Positions 26,199 through 36,400 of a stretch of 36,775 nucleotides of DNA are shown here, in pieces. Positions within the stretch are counted from its first letter, which is position 1. Every line of letters starts with the position of its first letter. Under the pieces are notes generated by a model, which saw nothing but the letters and a program-made list of their open reading frames with translations, made no database searches and was not told where the DNA came from. The stretch is from contig JBFMBP010000003.1 of the NCBI GenBank assembly GCA_040755155.1, forward strand, positions 1-36,775, written 5' to 3'. The DNA is from Candidatus Omnitrophota bacterium (GTDB lineage Bacteria; Hinthialibacterota; Hinthialibacteria; Hinthialibacterales; Hinthialibacteraceae). The translations under genes were made by a program, and so were the position numbers.

Positions 26199-26456
26199 TT
26201 AATACGCCTCGCGCCGATGGGCGATTTTAACCACGGTTATGAGAAGAATATCGTCAAATATCCTATAAATGATGCGGCAATCGCCAACGTGAATGCGATA
26301 GCGGTCTACTTCGGCTTTCAGTTTTTTAACGCCGGATGGCCGTGGATTTTCCGCAAGGGCGTCGATATGCGGTTTGAGGCGGAGTTGTTCATGGAACGGT
26401 ATTTTCCTGAATTGTTTTTCGGCGGCTGGAGTAAAAACAATGCGGTAGGTCTCGGA
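26199..26456 (-). pseudogene. RelE/ParE-type toxin without a normal start codon
   Basis: On the minus strand, right after the antitoxin stop and in the same frame, 85 codons encode a complete RelE-like toxin. It starts SETYRIVFTPAAEKQFRKIP, contains VKKLKA, YRIHVGDCRIIYRI and a DDILLITVVKIAHRREAY end, and stops at TAA (26199-26201). No ATG, GTG or TTG occurs in frame before codon 76. Translation would need ATT, readthrough of the antitoxin UAA, or repair of a small deletion. I call it a probable pseudogene or a non-standard start. The sequence is otherwise intact. Confidence 0.65.
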
Positions 26457-26642
26457 TTAATCGTTTAGTCCCAAACTGTCTTTGATCTTGCTCCATTCGA
26501 TAAATCCTCTTTTATTCGCTTCGGCCTCCGAGATGCGGGCATCTTCGATATCTTGCAAATCTTCCGCGGTCAATTCCAATTCTTCCGGATTCTGCGTTTG
26601 CATTGGCATCTCTGTTAATCTCGAATGCGTCGAAGGCTTCAT
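26457..26642 (-). CDS. Antitoxin of a RelE-type toxin-antitoxin pair
   Basis: The 61-aa acidic protein has the short antitoxin form with a conserved C-terminal helical segment (ISEAEANKRGFIEWSKIKDSLGL) that wraps the toxin. An AGGA lies about 10 bases before the ATG. Its TAA directly precedes the toxin coding frame with no gap. The N-terminus is too short for a clear DNA-binding domain. Confidence 0.72.
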   Translation of the reverse strand: MKPSTHSRLTEMPMQTQNPEELELTAEDLQDIEDARISEAEANKRGFIEWSKIKDSLGLND

Positions 26643-26752
26643 TATTCCGTCATCCTAATAAAAAAGAATTATTCGTAGCTGCTCAAATCCACTCTAATTA
26701 TTTAGTATAGCGTAATATTAAGGATTAAAGAAAGGCGAAATAATCCATCGGA

Positions 26753-29710
26753 TTATTGCTTTGCCCCTTCATTATAAACGCGGATTTCGCACACTTGGGC
26801 GCTGTCTTTGGGATCGCCAATGGATGGGGCCTGCAAAACTAAACGAAGTCGATCCGATTGAACGGGAGCAAAAGTAAAAACACATCGTCGTTTCTCATTA
26901 TCCTTTACGGCGGTGAGAGTCTTCCAACCGTCTTTATCCGCCGCTTCGATGCGAAATTGGGAGCAAGATAACGGAATATTTTGAAACGTTACATGAACGG
27001 AATTGAACGTTATCGGTTTTCCAAAGTTCAGTTCGATCCACGGCTCCATTTCGGCAGGATTTGGCCCCCACGAATGAGGCGTTCCATGAACGGCGCGGTT
27101 CCAACCGTCGATGACGTTTTCCGGCGCGAGTGCGATTTGGGGAATGTTGAAATCGTCGGCGGGAGGCTGAGGCGCCAAACTGAAAACGTAGCACTCGTCG
27201 CGAACGGTCCAGGACGGCCCGCCGTAAGCGCGGCAGGCGCCATCGACAAGCGCTGGAAACAGGCGCCATTGCAACCCTGCTGCTGGCAGGAGAAAAGCGT
27301 AATAATAATGCCCTTTTTCCACGGCGCAATCGAATTTGAATGTTACCCAGTCATCGCTTTTGGGTGCGATTATGGCTTCCGCTTTCGCCAAATCGTTCTG
27401 GGACGAGAAATCTTTGAATGCATCGGCGGAACGCAGCCAGAGCGTTATTGGGACGGCGGAATCGTTATTCGATATCAGACGCAGCGATATTTGTTCGATC
27501 TTATCCGATGGCGCTTTGAACATGACGGCGCGGGGCATATTCAAATCATGGATCAACGGCGTATCCAATTTGGCGGATTGAGCGGGATCGGGAATCGTCT
27601 TGACGCTGGAAGCCGTGACGGAGGCTTTCAAGGCCAGATCGCGGGAATCTTCGTTCTTCACGCCCATGATATAGGCGCCGTCTTTCAATAACCGCTGCTG
27701 AATCTCGCCGATGGCGTCTTTTCCCGCCTGGCGGGGCGTCATGCTTTTTTCGACGCACAACGCGGCGGCTGTTCCCACGGCTTGCCCCATAAGGCTTGTC
27801 GTCCGCATGACGCGCACGCCGCCTAGAGCGACATGGGAAACGGAAATATCGCGTCCCGCCAGGAAGAGGTTGTCGATATTGCGCGAATAAAGGCAACGGT
27901 AGGGAATACTGACCTTGCGGTCTCGATAAGCGGAATAATACATGGGGCCGTCGGTCCAAAAACCGTGGGAATGATGAACATCGATGCCCCAGCCGCCATA
28001 GGCGACGTTATCGGGATGATCTATGCGGCTTTCGTAATCCCATTGCGTGAGAATATAGTCGCCCAGCAGCCGCCGCGATTCGCGCTTTCCGGCGACGTAA
28101 TTGATATAGGTCAACTTGCGGTTCTTATTTTTCTCTTTGTGTTCGGGAGAATAATTTTTTACGAAATTCCATAACCCCAGATTGATGCGGAACAGCTCGT
28201 CCCGGATTTCTTCGGCGTCCGCAATCGTATTTTTCATGCCGCCATATTCCACCCACCATTCGAAGAATCCGCCGTTGGCGGTGCGGGGATAATACCCCAT
28301 TCCCTTTGCGAAATTATTAAAATGAGGCAGCGGGATCGGCAGCGGCATGACGGCGACGTCCCCCGCGTTTTTTTCCGGCTGCTTCACGGCGTATTCCGTT
28401 CCAAAGAATCCTGGCGCATCGGCGGCGGAGTTATAGGATGCTTCTTGCCAATAATTGCTGGGATATTTGGCTTCATCCAAGTTGAAATGAAATCCATCTT
28501 TTTGAAAATCGTCCAGCGATTTCCATTCGTATGCCCATGCAGGATTTTGGAATGAGGAAGGTTCCCCCTCGGCGAATTCAGCGACCATGAGGGTATTGCC
28601 CATCGTTTTCTCATCGGCTTCTTCAGGAGCGAGAGATTCCGCGAATTCCGAGCGCGCTTCTTGCCCCTTGCGGAATTGGGCGCCCGCGTAAAAGCCGATC
28701 CAGCCGTCGCCAGTGCAATCGATGAATAGTTTTGCGGGAAAAACCATCTGTTGGCCTGTCTTAATGTCGAGGGCGATAACGCTCTTGATGTTCTTTTCAT
28801 CCTTCATTTGTACGCTGAGGGCGCGGGTTTCGAAGTAAAGATCGATATTCGGCTCGCCTGCGACGACTTTCAGGATGGCGGCGGACCAATCGTGATCGAA
28901 TCCCCGGTCGGTTTTGCCGTAAAATTCTTCGATGATGCCGGTCTCCATGGGATCGAACGGCTCTTTCGAGTTGTCGCCTCCCGGCGGAACGTCGATTTCG
29001 GAAGATGCGTTGCCCCCCAAAACCGGCCGGTCTTGAATAAGCGCCACGGACGCTCCATGCCGCGCGGCGGAGATGGCGGAGGCGCTTCCCGCCAGTCCGC
29101 CGCCTACGACGACTATGTCATAGGTTTCTTTTCTGGGAGAAACATCGCCAATAGGTTCAAAATAACGGCGCCGTTGCTGCATAAGAATAGCGGGATCGTC
29201 CGAGGGCTTGAAATCCTTGGCGGCGGATAGAACCACGGCGTCGCAACGCCCCCACCAACCGGTGAGATCATGCAGCTTGATGGAGGCATTTCCCTTTTTT
29301 AAAGGAATCAGGCCGCCATCTGCCCAACGCCATTCATTACTAACCGCTTTGCCGAAAACCACACTGGATGTTTTTCCGTTGACGAGAATCTGGAACTGTC
29401 CTGGACTATGCGGCGGCAGCCAATCCTTGCAGCGCGCCCATAAACGATATTCGCCATCGGAAGGAATATTCGCCGTCGCGGCGGCGTCCTCCACTGGCGC
29501 GTCGACGCCATCGGCTAACAAATAGGGCGATCCCATTTCATCGGCGAACTGGGCGTCGATCGACCATCCGCCATACGAGTCCGAGAAGCATTCCGCCTCC
29601 AGCCAGACGATAGGTTTGGCGTCCGATTCCGCTTGAGAATGAATCGTAAAGTAAGAATAAGAGAAACATCCGCATAGGAGTGAAATTACCACGAGCCGAA
29701 TTTTATTCAT
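26753..29710 (-). CDS. Secreted FAD-dependent oxidoreductase with discoidin-like C-terminal domain
   Basis: This 985-aa protein has a signal peptide (about 1-28), an N-terminal beta module (about 33-165) resembling a carbohydrate-binding or golvesin-type fold, and a FAD-binding domain that starts YDIVVVGGGLAGSASAIS (GxGxxG at 203-208) with the VLGGNASSEI motif of the FAD_oxidored family. The C-terminal third holds a probable F5/8 type C (discoidin) domain, VIDGWNRAVHG, then WIELNFGKPITFNSVHV. ATG 29710 follows AGGAGG by five bases; the frame from 29731 begins upstream of that site. Substrate is unknown. The exported position and glycan-binding modules suggest action on a surface or extracellular carbohydrate. 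Confidence 0.88.
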   Translation of the reverse strand: MNKIRLVVISLLCGCFSYSYFTIHSQAESDAKPIVWLEAECFSDSYGGWSIDAQFADEMGSPYLLADGVDAPVEDAAATANIPSDGEYRLWARCKDWLPPHSPGQFQILVNGKTSSVVFGKAVSNEWRWADGGLIPLKKGNASIKLHDLTGWWGRCDAVVLSAAKDFKPSDDPAILMQQRRRYFEPIGDVSPRKETYDIVVVGGGLAGSASAISAARHGASVALIQDRPVLGGNASSEIDVPPGGDNSKEPFDPMETGIIEEFYGKTDRGFDHDWSAAILKVVAGEPNIDLYFETRALSVQMKDEKNIKSVIALDIKTGQQMVFPAKLFIDCTGDGWIGFYAGAQFRKGQEARSEFAESLAPEEADEKTMGNTLMVAEFAEGEPSSFQNPAWAYEWKSLDDFQKDGFHFNLDEAKYPSNYWQEASYNSAADAPGFFGTEYAVKQPEKNAGDVAVMPLPIPLPHFNNFAKGMGYYPRTANGGFFEWWVEYGGMKNTIADAEEIRDELFRINLGLWNFVKNYSPEHKEKNKNRKLTYINYVAGKRESRRLLGDYILTQWDYESRIDHPDNVAYGGWGIDVHHSHGFWTDGPMYYSAYRDRKVSIPYRCLYSRNIDNLFLAGRDISVSHVALGGVRVMRTTSLMGQAVGTAAALCVEKSMTPRQAGKDAIGEIQQRLLKDGAYIMGVKNEDSRDLALKASVTASSVKTIPDPAQSAKLDTPLIHDLNMPRAVMFKAPSDKIEQISLRLISNNDSAVPITLWLRSADAFKDFSSQNDLAKAEAIIAPKSDDWVTFKFDCAVEKGHYYYAFLLPAAGLQWRLFPALVDGACRAYGGPSWTVRDECYVFSLAPQPPADDFNIPQIALAPENVIDGWNRAVHGTPHSWGPNPAEMEPWIELNFGKPITFNSVHVTFQNIPLSCSQFRIEAADKDGWKTLTAVKDNEKRRCVFTFAPVQSDRLRLVLQAPSIGDPKDSAQVCEIRVYNEGAKQ

Positions 29711-29870
29711 GGAACCCTCCTCAGCCGGCAATCGGCTATCAACGATAAAGTGGAGAGAAAGATATTACTTTTATCACAAGATAACGTAATTGTAGAGAAG
29801 AGATTGCCGATTTTTCAAATCCATTCTTTTTCCAACCGATTCGCATCGATGAATAAGAAAAAAGAAAAAG

Positions 29871-29898
29871 TTGACATTATCTGCTTCCATGATATTCT
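29871..29898 (+). promoter_or_regulatory. Sigma70-like promoter upstream of the small membrane ORF
   Basis: TTGACA (29871-29876) and TATTCT (29893-29898) with a 16-bp spacer. The nearest downstream gene on plus is the 32-codon ORF at 30191, which would leave a leader containing the 153-bp hairpin. A TATAAT at 30156-30161 is a closer alternative -10. Confidence 0.45.
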
Positions 29899-29970
29899 AA
29901 AATCAATTATTACTAACTTGGGCAAGATAGATTCATCTTGCAATATTCGGAGAATAAAATCTTAAATTAT

Positions 29971-30123
29971 GAGCCTCTTGCAAAATTCCATTATTCCTCT
30001 CCCAAGCCTGGGGGAGGTAAGGAGGGGGTTGCCTTAAACCTAATAAAATTACCCCCCCTCTAACTCCCCCCAAACTTGGGGGGAGAATTAAAGCGTAGAC
30101 TTTATCCATTTTGCAAGAGCCTC
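29971..30123 (+). repeat. 153-bp palindromic element with terminal inverted repeats (copy A)
   Basis: The ends GAGCCTCTTGCAAAA (29971-29985) and TTTTGCAAGAGCCTC (30109-30123) are inverted repeats matching at 14 of 15. Inside are the arms CTCTCCCAAGCCTGGGGGAG and CTCCCCCCAAACTTGGGGGG. A copy of the same length lies at 36604-36756 and a diverged reverse copy at 30306-30449. No transposase is encoded, so it is MITE-like. Confidence 0.8.
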
Positions 30124-30190
30124 TTATTATATGAAGATAAGTATTATAAATCATTTATAATAAGGTGATTATGTAAAAAGGAGAATAACG

Positions 30191-30289
30191 ATGAGAGATT
30201 CTATTGGTTTTATCGCCGAGAAGATGTTTTATTTGGTCATCGCCATTGGTTTCTTCTTTTTCTTGTCCATTATTGGCTATAGGCCATAA
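30191..30289 (+). CDS. Putative 32-aa single-pass membrane peptide
   Basis: A short frame, MRDSIGFIAEKMFYLVIAIG followed by FFFFLSIIGYRP, starts at ATG 30191 with AAGGAG seven bases upstream, an ideal ribosome site. The peptide has one hydrophobic helix (about 13-28) and charged ends. It lies between two inverted copies of the palindromic element. No family is recognised. It could be a small regulatory or toxin-like membrane protein, or an accidental frame; the ribosome site and composition argue for coding. Confidence 0.5.
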   Translation: MRDSIGFIAEKMFYLVIAIGFFFFLSIIGYRP

Positions 30290-30305
30290 GTTAAAAACAG
30301 TGTAT

Positions 30306-30449
30306 GTTCTTGCAAAATTGATTAAGTTCGCTTTCAAATTCTCCCCCCAAACGGGGGGAGTTGATATGGGTTTATTTTATTGGACTTAAGCCAACCCCTC
30401 CTAACCTCCCCTAAGCTTTGAAAAGAATACTCGAATAGTTTTTTGCAAC
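30306..30449 (-). repeat. Palindromic element, diverged reverse copy (copy B)
   Basis: The ends GTTCTTGCAAAA and TTTTTTGCAAC, with CTCCCCCCAAACGGGGGGAG and CCCCTCCTAACCTCCCC inside, match the reverse complement of the 29971-30123 element with many substitutions. It is about 144 bp long. Confidence 0.7.
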
Positions 30450-30580
30450 AAATTCCCTCCCATTACGTACTAATTGTTAGAACGGCGTTAGCGCTGGGAC
30501 GATTTATGGCCCGGCGCATTTTAATTCTTCACAAATTGGAAGCGTTTATCTTTTGTTCTTTCCATAAGGAGAATCTTAGA

Positions 30581-33121
30581 ATGATCCGCAAGTTTCTATT
30601 TTTGTTGTTAATCGCGCTTATGGCTGCAACCGATTCATACTCGGATGTCGTCATCAATGAAATCGCCTATAATCCGACGGATATCCAATACGAAGCGGGA
30701 TCGTTGCGGGAATTCATCGAACTCTACAATCCCGGTCCCAGCGCTGTGGATCTCTCCGGTTATGTTTTTTCCAATGGAATAACTTATGTTTTTCCCGCCG
30801 AGACTAAGTTATTAGCCGACTCCTACCTCGTCGTCGTCAGCTCTCCCACGCACAGCTCTTGGAAGGGGAAGAATTATCAAATTCTTGGTCCTTACGAAGG
30901 AAGACTCTCCAACTCGGGCGAACGCCTAACCCTTTCCCGGTCCGATGGGACGAGAGTCGACAGTGTTAAATATTCCGATTTTTTTCCCTGGCCGCGCACT
31001 CCCGACGGCTACGGCCTGACGTTGGAGCGCATCGCCTGGGATTTGCCTTCCGAGGATTTCCATTCCTGGCGGGCCTCATTGTTCGGCGACGGAACGCCGG
31101 GAACGATCAACTCTATCACGGGAACGCTTCCCCGGCCTGTTATTACCGCGTATGAAGTATCGCCCAGGCATCCCACATCGAAGGACGCCGTAACCGTTCG
31201 TTTCGGCTTCGACGCCGCCGATACGATCGATTCGGCTACGATCCACTGGGAAATTGCAGAGCAACGATCCACCGGCGGGGGAAATGAACCAGCCTTTTTA
31301 GCCATAGGTTACGATATTTGGAGGTATTGGACGGGGCGCCAATTGGAGCCGTCCGAGGGTTTGGAATGGACGCAGACCGATTTTGACGATTCCTCCTGGA
31401 AACAAGGACCCGGCGGCCACGGATACAGCATTGGCGATATGGTCGGCACGCGGTTGAGCGACATGAGGAGGCGATACTCGACAGTATATGTCCGTCAGGA
31501 TTTCAACCTTACGGATCCAACAATTTTGGAAAGCGTTTATCTCTACGTATTTTATACCGGCGGTTATGTCTGCTATATCAATGGCGTGGAAGTCTCGCGC
31601 ATGAACGCTCCAGACGTTGCGGCGTACGATTCGCTGGCTACAGGCTCCCACGACGTTAACGATCCGGCGGTTTTGGAATTGACCGATACGCAGCGATTTC
31701 TCCAGAAAGGCAAGAATGTCATTTCGTTGGTAGGTTTAAATTACAATTTAGACGCCAACAGTTTCGTCATCGCCGCTTTTCTTTTGGAAGGGAGGAAATC
31801 GTCCACCGCTGTGGAATCAACTAGTCTGCCAATGACAAAAGCCGCCGGTCTTCTCCAATCGGCCACTTATGAAGCCGTCATTCCTCCCTATCCCTCCCAG
31901 ACTCTGATTCGTTTCAACGCCGAATTGCTGCTTACGAACGGCCGTTTGCTCAAACTGCCCCATGTCGCCGAACTCCGGCCTTTCGAATCCTATTTCGTCT
32001 ACGACGGCGAGATCGATTCCAATCTGCCAGTATTATGGCTCTACGAGCCGGTGACTACTGCGTTGCCGGAAATCAGCCGCTCCGTCGGCGGCGCCGTCAT
32101 TCTTCCTGCGGGAGATAAAGACCCTTTGGTTTTCGACGGCGCTATCGTTACCTCTTCCCGCAACGGTCAAAAGTTGAAATTCTTGAAAGGAGAAGAATTT
32201 CGCGGCGACCGCACGTTGAATATCAGTCCCGAAACGACAAATGCTTATACGACCGCTGGTCCCAGTTCTTCCTTCCGCGAATGGATGGGGCATTGGTTCT
32301 TCCGGGAAATGGGGGTTCCTTCGCCGCGGGCGGAATGGTTCCGCGTCATTAACGGCAAACAATCCAGCGGCGCGGAACAGACCCAGCAACTTTTAGTTCA
32401 GCAAGTCAATGAACGTTTTTTAGAAATGAACGGCTTCAATCCCAACGGCGACCTTTATAAACGCAACTACGTCAGCCCCAATTGGGAAAAGCATACCAAT
32501 CTAGAAGGCGGCGTAACGAGTATGAATGATTTAGTGAAAAGTATGCGTCCCAGAGATCCGCTGGAATTGCGCGCCGCCATCGAAAATAACCTGGCCGTCG
32601 ACGAGTTTATGGCGTATACCGTCGCTTCGGTACTTACCAGCAATTGGGACGGCTTCCATAACAACCATTGGATGTATCTTGATCCCGACGCGAAGAAATG
32701 GTGGATTTTCCCTTGGGACCTCGATAAAGTGTGGGGATACACCGATTCCAATTCCATGTTCGTGGAAATGCCGCTCAATTTTCCTCTGGACGGACGCGCC
32801 GCCCATGCGGCGAGAGAACCTGGCCCCATCACCGGCATCCTGCAAAAAGATGCGCAATTTCGTGAAGAATATATCAAGAATCTGCGCATCGAGATGAGCC
32901 GCGCATTCGCCGCCGATAAGCTCTACGCCAAGATCGGCGAAATGCGCAGTTTTTTATTGGAAGATTTGGATAAATTGGAAAAGCAGATCGGCCAAAAGCG
33001 GGATGACCGACGAAAGCAGATTACGGATTCCTGCAAAACGATCGAGACCTTCATCGATCTCCGGCGCGCCTTTCTCGACAAAGTCCTTCCCACGCCGGTC
33101 GACGATTGGCAGGTTTATTAA
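30581..33121 (+). CDS. Secreted lamin-tail / CotH-kinase domain protein
   Basis: This is an 846-aa exported protein. A signal peptide (about 1-20) precedes a lamin-tail (LTD) domain (VVINEIAYNP, FIELYNPG, LSGYVFSNG; about 21-150). A galactose-binding-like beta sandwich follows (about 247-400). The C-terminal part is a CotH-type kinase: HTNLEGG (638-644), DGFHNNHWMY (690-699) and the active-site PWDLDKVWG (711-719). CotH proteins phosphorylate other secreted proteins, as shown for Bacillus spore coat. ATG 30581 follows AAGGAG by about ten bases; the longer frame from 30443 runs through the repeat region. It is monocistronic, ending in two hairpins. The target is unknown. Confidence 0.9.
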   Translation: MIRKFLFLLLIALMAATDSYSDVVINEIAYNPTDIQYEAGSLREFIELYNPGPSAVDLSGYVFSNGITYVFPAETKLLADSYLVVVSSPTHSSWKGKNYQILGPYEGRLSNSGERLTLSRSDGTRVDSVKYSDFFPWPRTPDGYGLTLERIAWDLPSEDFHSWRASLFGDGTPGTINSITGTLPRPVITAYEVSPRHPTSKDAVTVRFGFDAADTIDSATIHWEIAEQRSTGGGNEPAFLAIGYDIWRYWTGRQLEPSEGLEWTQTDFDDSSWKQGPGGHGYSIGDMVGTRLSDMRRRYSTVYVRQDFNLTDPTILESVYLYVFYTGGYVCYINGVEVSRMNAPDVAAYDSLATGSHDVNDPAVLELTDTQRFLQKGKNVISLVGLNYNLDANSFVIAAFLLEGRKSSTAVESTSLPMTKAAGLLQSATYEAVIPPYPSQTLIRFNAELLLTNGRLLKLPHVAELRPFESYFVYDGEIDSNLPVLWLYEPVTTALPEISRSVGGAVILPAGDKDPLVFDGAIVTSSRNGQKLKFLKGEEFRGDRTLNISPETTNAYTTAGPSSSFREWMGHWFFREMGVPSPRAEWFRVINGKQSSGAEQTQQLLVQQVNERFLEMNGFNPNGDLYKRNYVSPNWEKHTNLEGGVTSMNDLVKSMRPRDPLELRAAIENNLAVDEFMAYTVASVLTSNWDGFHNNHWMYLDPDAKKWWIFPWDLDKVWGYTDSNSMFVEMPLNFPLDGRAAHAAREPGPITGILQKDAQFREEYIKNLRIEMSRAFAADKLYAKIGEMRSFLLEDLDKLEKQIGQKRDDRRKQITDSCKTIETFIDLRRAFLDKVLPTPVDDWQVY

Positions 33122-33177
33122 GGAGCCCCCTACCGAGGAAAGGCTCTCGGAGATTGCAGGAAGAAAAGACCTGCCGC

Positions 33178-33235
33178 CCCGCCGTTGAAACGGCGGGTTA
33201 TTTTCGTTTGCCCCTTTAAAGGGGCATTTTAAAAT
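33178..33235 (+). terminator. Tandem hairpin terminators after the CotH gene
   Basis: CCCGCCGTT (33178-33186) pairs with AACGGCGGG (33189-33197) and is followed by TTATTTTCGTTT. A second palindrome, GCCCCTTTAAAGGGGC (33210-33225), is followed by ATTTTAAAAT. Together they should stop transcription ahead of the GGDEF gene. Confidence 0.8.
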
Positions 33236-33416
33236 AGCCTTTCAAAGCTGGGATGATGACTTTTTTTCTCCTTCGGATAAACATAATAAAATAAAAAAAC
33301 GTTCAACGTAAAATCCGAGATGGCGTGTAGCCATTCCCTCTTTCATCGCTATAATAAAAGCGCCGATCATTGTGCGCTTTATAATCGATTTGAGTGGCTT
33401 CCACGGCTGGCGGAAT

Positions 33417-36400
33417 ATGAAATTATTCAAGGAAATACATTATATCCTTTCCCTAAAAAACGATTGCGGCGTTAACGCTTATTCTATTCTTTTTTCTTCT
33501 ATCCTTCTTCTATATCCCTTTTCCAACGCTTTTTCCGACGGTCAGCGTTCACTTCCCGATCCGATGGCTTTCGATCATCTATCTATGGAGGATGGACTAT
33601 CCGATTATTTAGTTAGCGCGATCGTACAAGACGATCGCGGATTTATGTGGTTTGGAACCGATTATGGACTCAATCGTTTCGACGGTTATCAATTCACGGT
33701 TTTTCGTCATGATCCCCAAAAACCAGATTCCTTATCGGACAACGGCGTAGTATGCCTATATAAAGACTCAAACGGCGTCCTATGGATAGGGACGAAAAGA
33801 GGACTTAACCGATACAATCCCTTATCCGGCGGATTCATACATTATTTTCACCATCCCAATAAGGAGACGACGCTCAGCGACAATTCGATTACGGTTATCC
33901 TTGAAGACAAAAACGGTTATTTATGGATAGGAACCGAATATGGGGGATTAAACCATTTCGACCCCCAAAGCCAATCTTTTACCCATTACGGTTCCGTTTC
34001 CTCTCTATCCAGCGCCTCGCGCGAAAATACCGTAACCAGCCTATGCTTCGATTCTTCCGGCGAACTTTGGGCGGGAATGTTGAAAAACAGGGGGGTGAGC
34101 CGTTTCGATCCGGAAACGAAAACCTTGGTCCGCGCCGAGTCTCCTCTCGGCATCGATCCCTTCCCGGACATCATCTCCCTTCTTTGCGACCGGAACGGTT
34201 TCCTATGGTTTGGAACTTGGGGTTTTGGATTATTCCGCTTCGATCCCAAAACGGGGACGTATGAGCATTATCTTTCCAATCCGGAAAATTTAATAAAAGC
34301 GGAAGGCGCCGGAGCCATTGTTACATCACTTTATGAGGACGATGCGGGACATCTATGGATTGGAACATTTCAACAAGGAATTAGAATCTATCATCCCGAA
34401 ACCGGCGATTTCCAAGTCATTACAAGCAATCCCGGCGCGAAGGGGAGCCTGAGCAGCAATTCGATTAAAACAATTTACATCGACTCGGCGGGAGCGTTTT
34501 GGATTGGAACCGTCGATGCGGGACTCTGCCGTTACGATCCCAATCAACAACGGTTCGAACTGATTCAGCATAATCCTCAAAACGCCAATAGTTTAAGCGA
34601 GAATCGCGTTTATGCCCTTTGCCCCGATCCTTACGGCAAGATTTGGGTAGGAACCAACGGCGGCGGACTTGATCGATTCGATCCGGATACGCATTCATTT
34701 AAAAATTATCGTTACGATCCCAACGCATCCGATAGCCTTGGCAATGACATTGTGATTTCGATTTTATGGGATCGAAATGGATTTCTCTGGGCAGGCAACT
34801 GGAAAGGATTTCTCAACCGTTTCGATCCCCAGACGGGAAAATTTTACCGCTTTCCGGAGGATCGAGGTTGTAAAGATGGCATTCATGTAGGTTTTTTCCG
34901 CGCCTTTTGCGAGGATTATACGGGTCAGATTTGGATCGGGACGGAAGGCGACGGCGTTTGCGTTTATGATCCTAAAACGGATTCCTTTCGCAACTATGCG
35001 CCTAATCCCACTGATCCCTATAGTTTAAGCGGCGTTTTCGTACGTCGTATATTCGAAGACAGCCGTCGCAACCTTTGGATTGGCACAGACGCCGATGGAT
35101 TGAATCGATACGACAGGGAACAAGATCGTTTCATTGTTTATAAAAACGATCCGCAAAATCCCGCTTCGCTTTGCAACAATCAAGTCATGTCGATAATGGA
35201 AGACCGCAATGGAGACCTATGGATCGGGACTATGGGAGGTTTAAATCGACTGCCGTCGGGCAGTATGGAGGATTTCGAGCGGTATACGACGGATGACGGC
35301 CTGCCTGACAACCGGATTAAAGGAATTCTGGAAGACGAGTTCGGACATCTCTGGATCAGCACCAATTACGGCATCTCTCGCTTCGATCCAGCTCTTGACG
35401 ATTTTCGAAATTTCGACATGAACGACGGTCTTCAAGGCTTGTCCTTTACGCCATCGACTTGCTGCAAAGGAAAAGACGGTTCGCTTTATTTCGGCGGATA
35501 TAATGGATTCAACCGCATTCGCCCCGGCCAAATCAAAGATAATCCCTACATTCCCCCTATCGTCATCACATCATGCAAAGTAAAAGAGGAATCCTATCCT
35601 TTAGAAAAAAAGCTGCAGGAAGATGGCCAATTGCGCTTGAGATACAATCAAAATTTCATCGCCTTCGAATTCGCCGCTTTGAACTTCACGCGCTCCAGCC
35701 AGAACCAATACGCTTACCGGATGCATGGCATCGAAGAGGACTGGATTTTTTGCGGGACGAAACGAATCGCCCGCTATACCACGCTTGCCCCCGGCGATTA
35801 CGTTTTCCAGGTTAAAGGCTCCAATAACGACGGCGTTTGGAACAATGACGGCGTTTCGATTCCCATTCGCATATCTCCCCCCTTTTGGGCTACTATGGTT
35901 TTCCGGGGATGGGTGCTCGCCGCGATTTTACTCTCGCTGGCCTTTTGGCATAATCTGCGCATTCTTTCCGTGGAAAAGCAACGGCGGGAATTGCAGACGG
36001 AAGTGGAAAAACGCACCGCCCAACTCCTCCAGCAAAGTTTGGAATTGGAAAAAGCCAACGAAGAACTCGAACGCCTTTCCTTCCTGGACGGATTGACGGG
36101 CATTGCCAACCGTCGGCGCTTCGAAGAGCATTACGAAAGGGAGTGGAGACGTTCTATGCGGGAATATATTCCCATTTCCTTAATAATGGCCGACATCGAT
36201 TTCTTTAAGGAATACAACGACGCTTTCGGACACCAGGCCGGGGACGATTGCTTAAGGAAAATTGCAGGCGCGATTCAACGCATCGTGAAGCGTCCCGGCG
36301 ATCTGGCCGCCCGTTATGGCGGCGAGGAATTTATCATCGTTCTCGTGAACACCGACGCCCAAAGCGCCGGATTCGTCGCCGAAGCCATGCGGCGCGAAGC

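Larger units (their letters stand above)
29711..30190. other. Gene-free interval with promoter-like site and palindromic element
   Basis: Besides the promoter-like site and the 153-bp element, I see only AT-rich sequence. A small AGCCG/CGGCT hairpin (29723-29737) lies next to the ribosome site of the FAD gene. The 71-codon frame at 29750-29965 reads low-complexity sequence and is not convincing. Confidence 0.55.

Noticed and set aside
26217-26468. Forward frame of 83 codons
   Set aside because: It is antisense to the RelE-like toxin frame, whose protein pattern is far more convincing.
29750-29965. Forward frame of 71 codons between the FAD gene and the palindromic element
   Set aside because: The translation is low-complexity Lys/Ile-rich sequence with no ribosome site, and it overlaps a promoter-like TTGACA.
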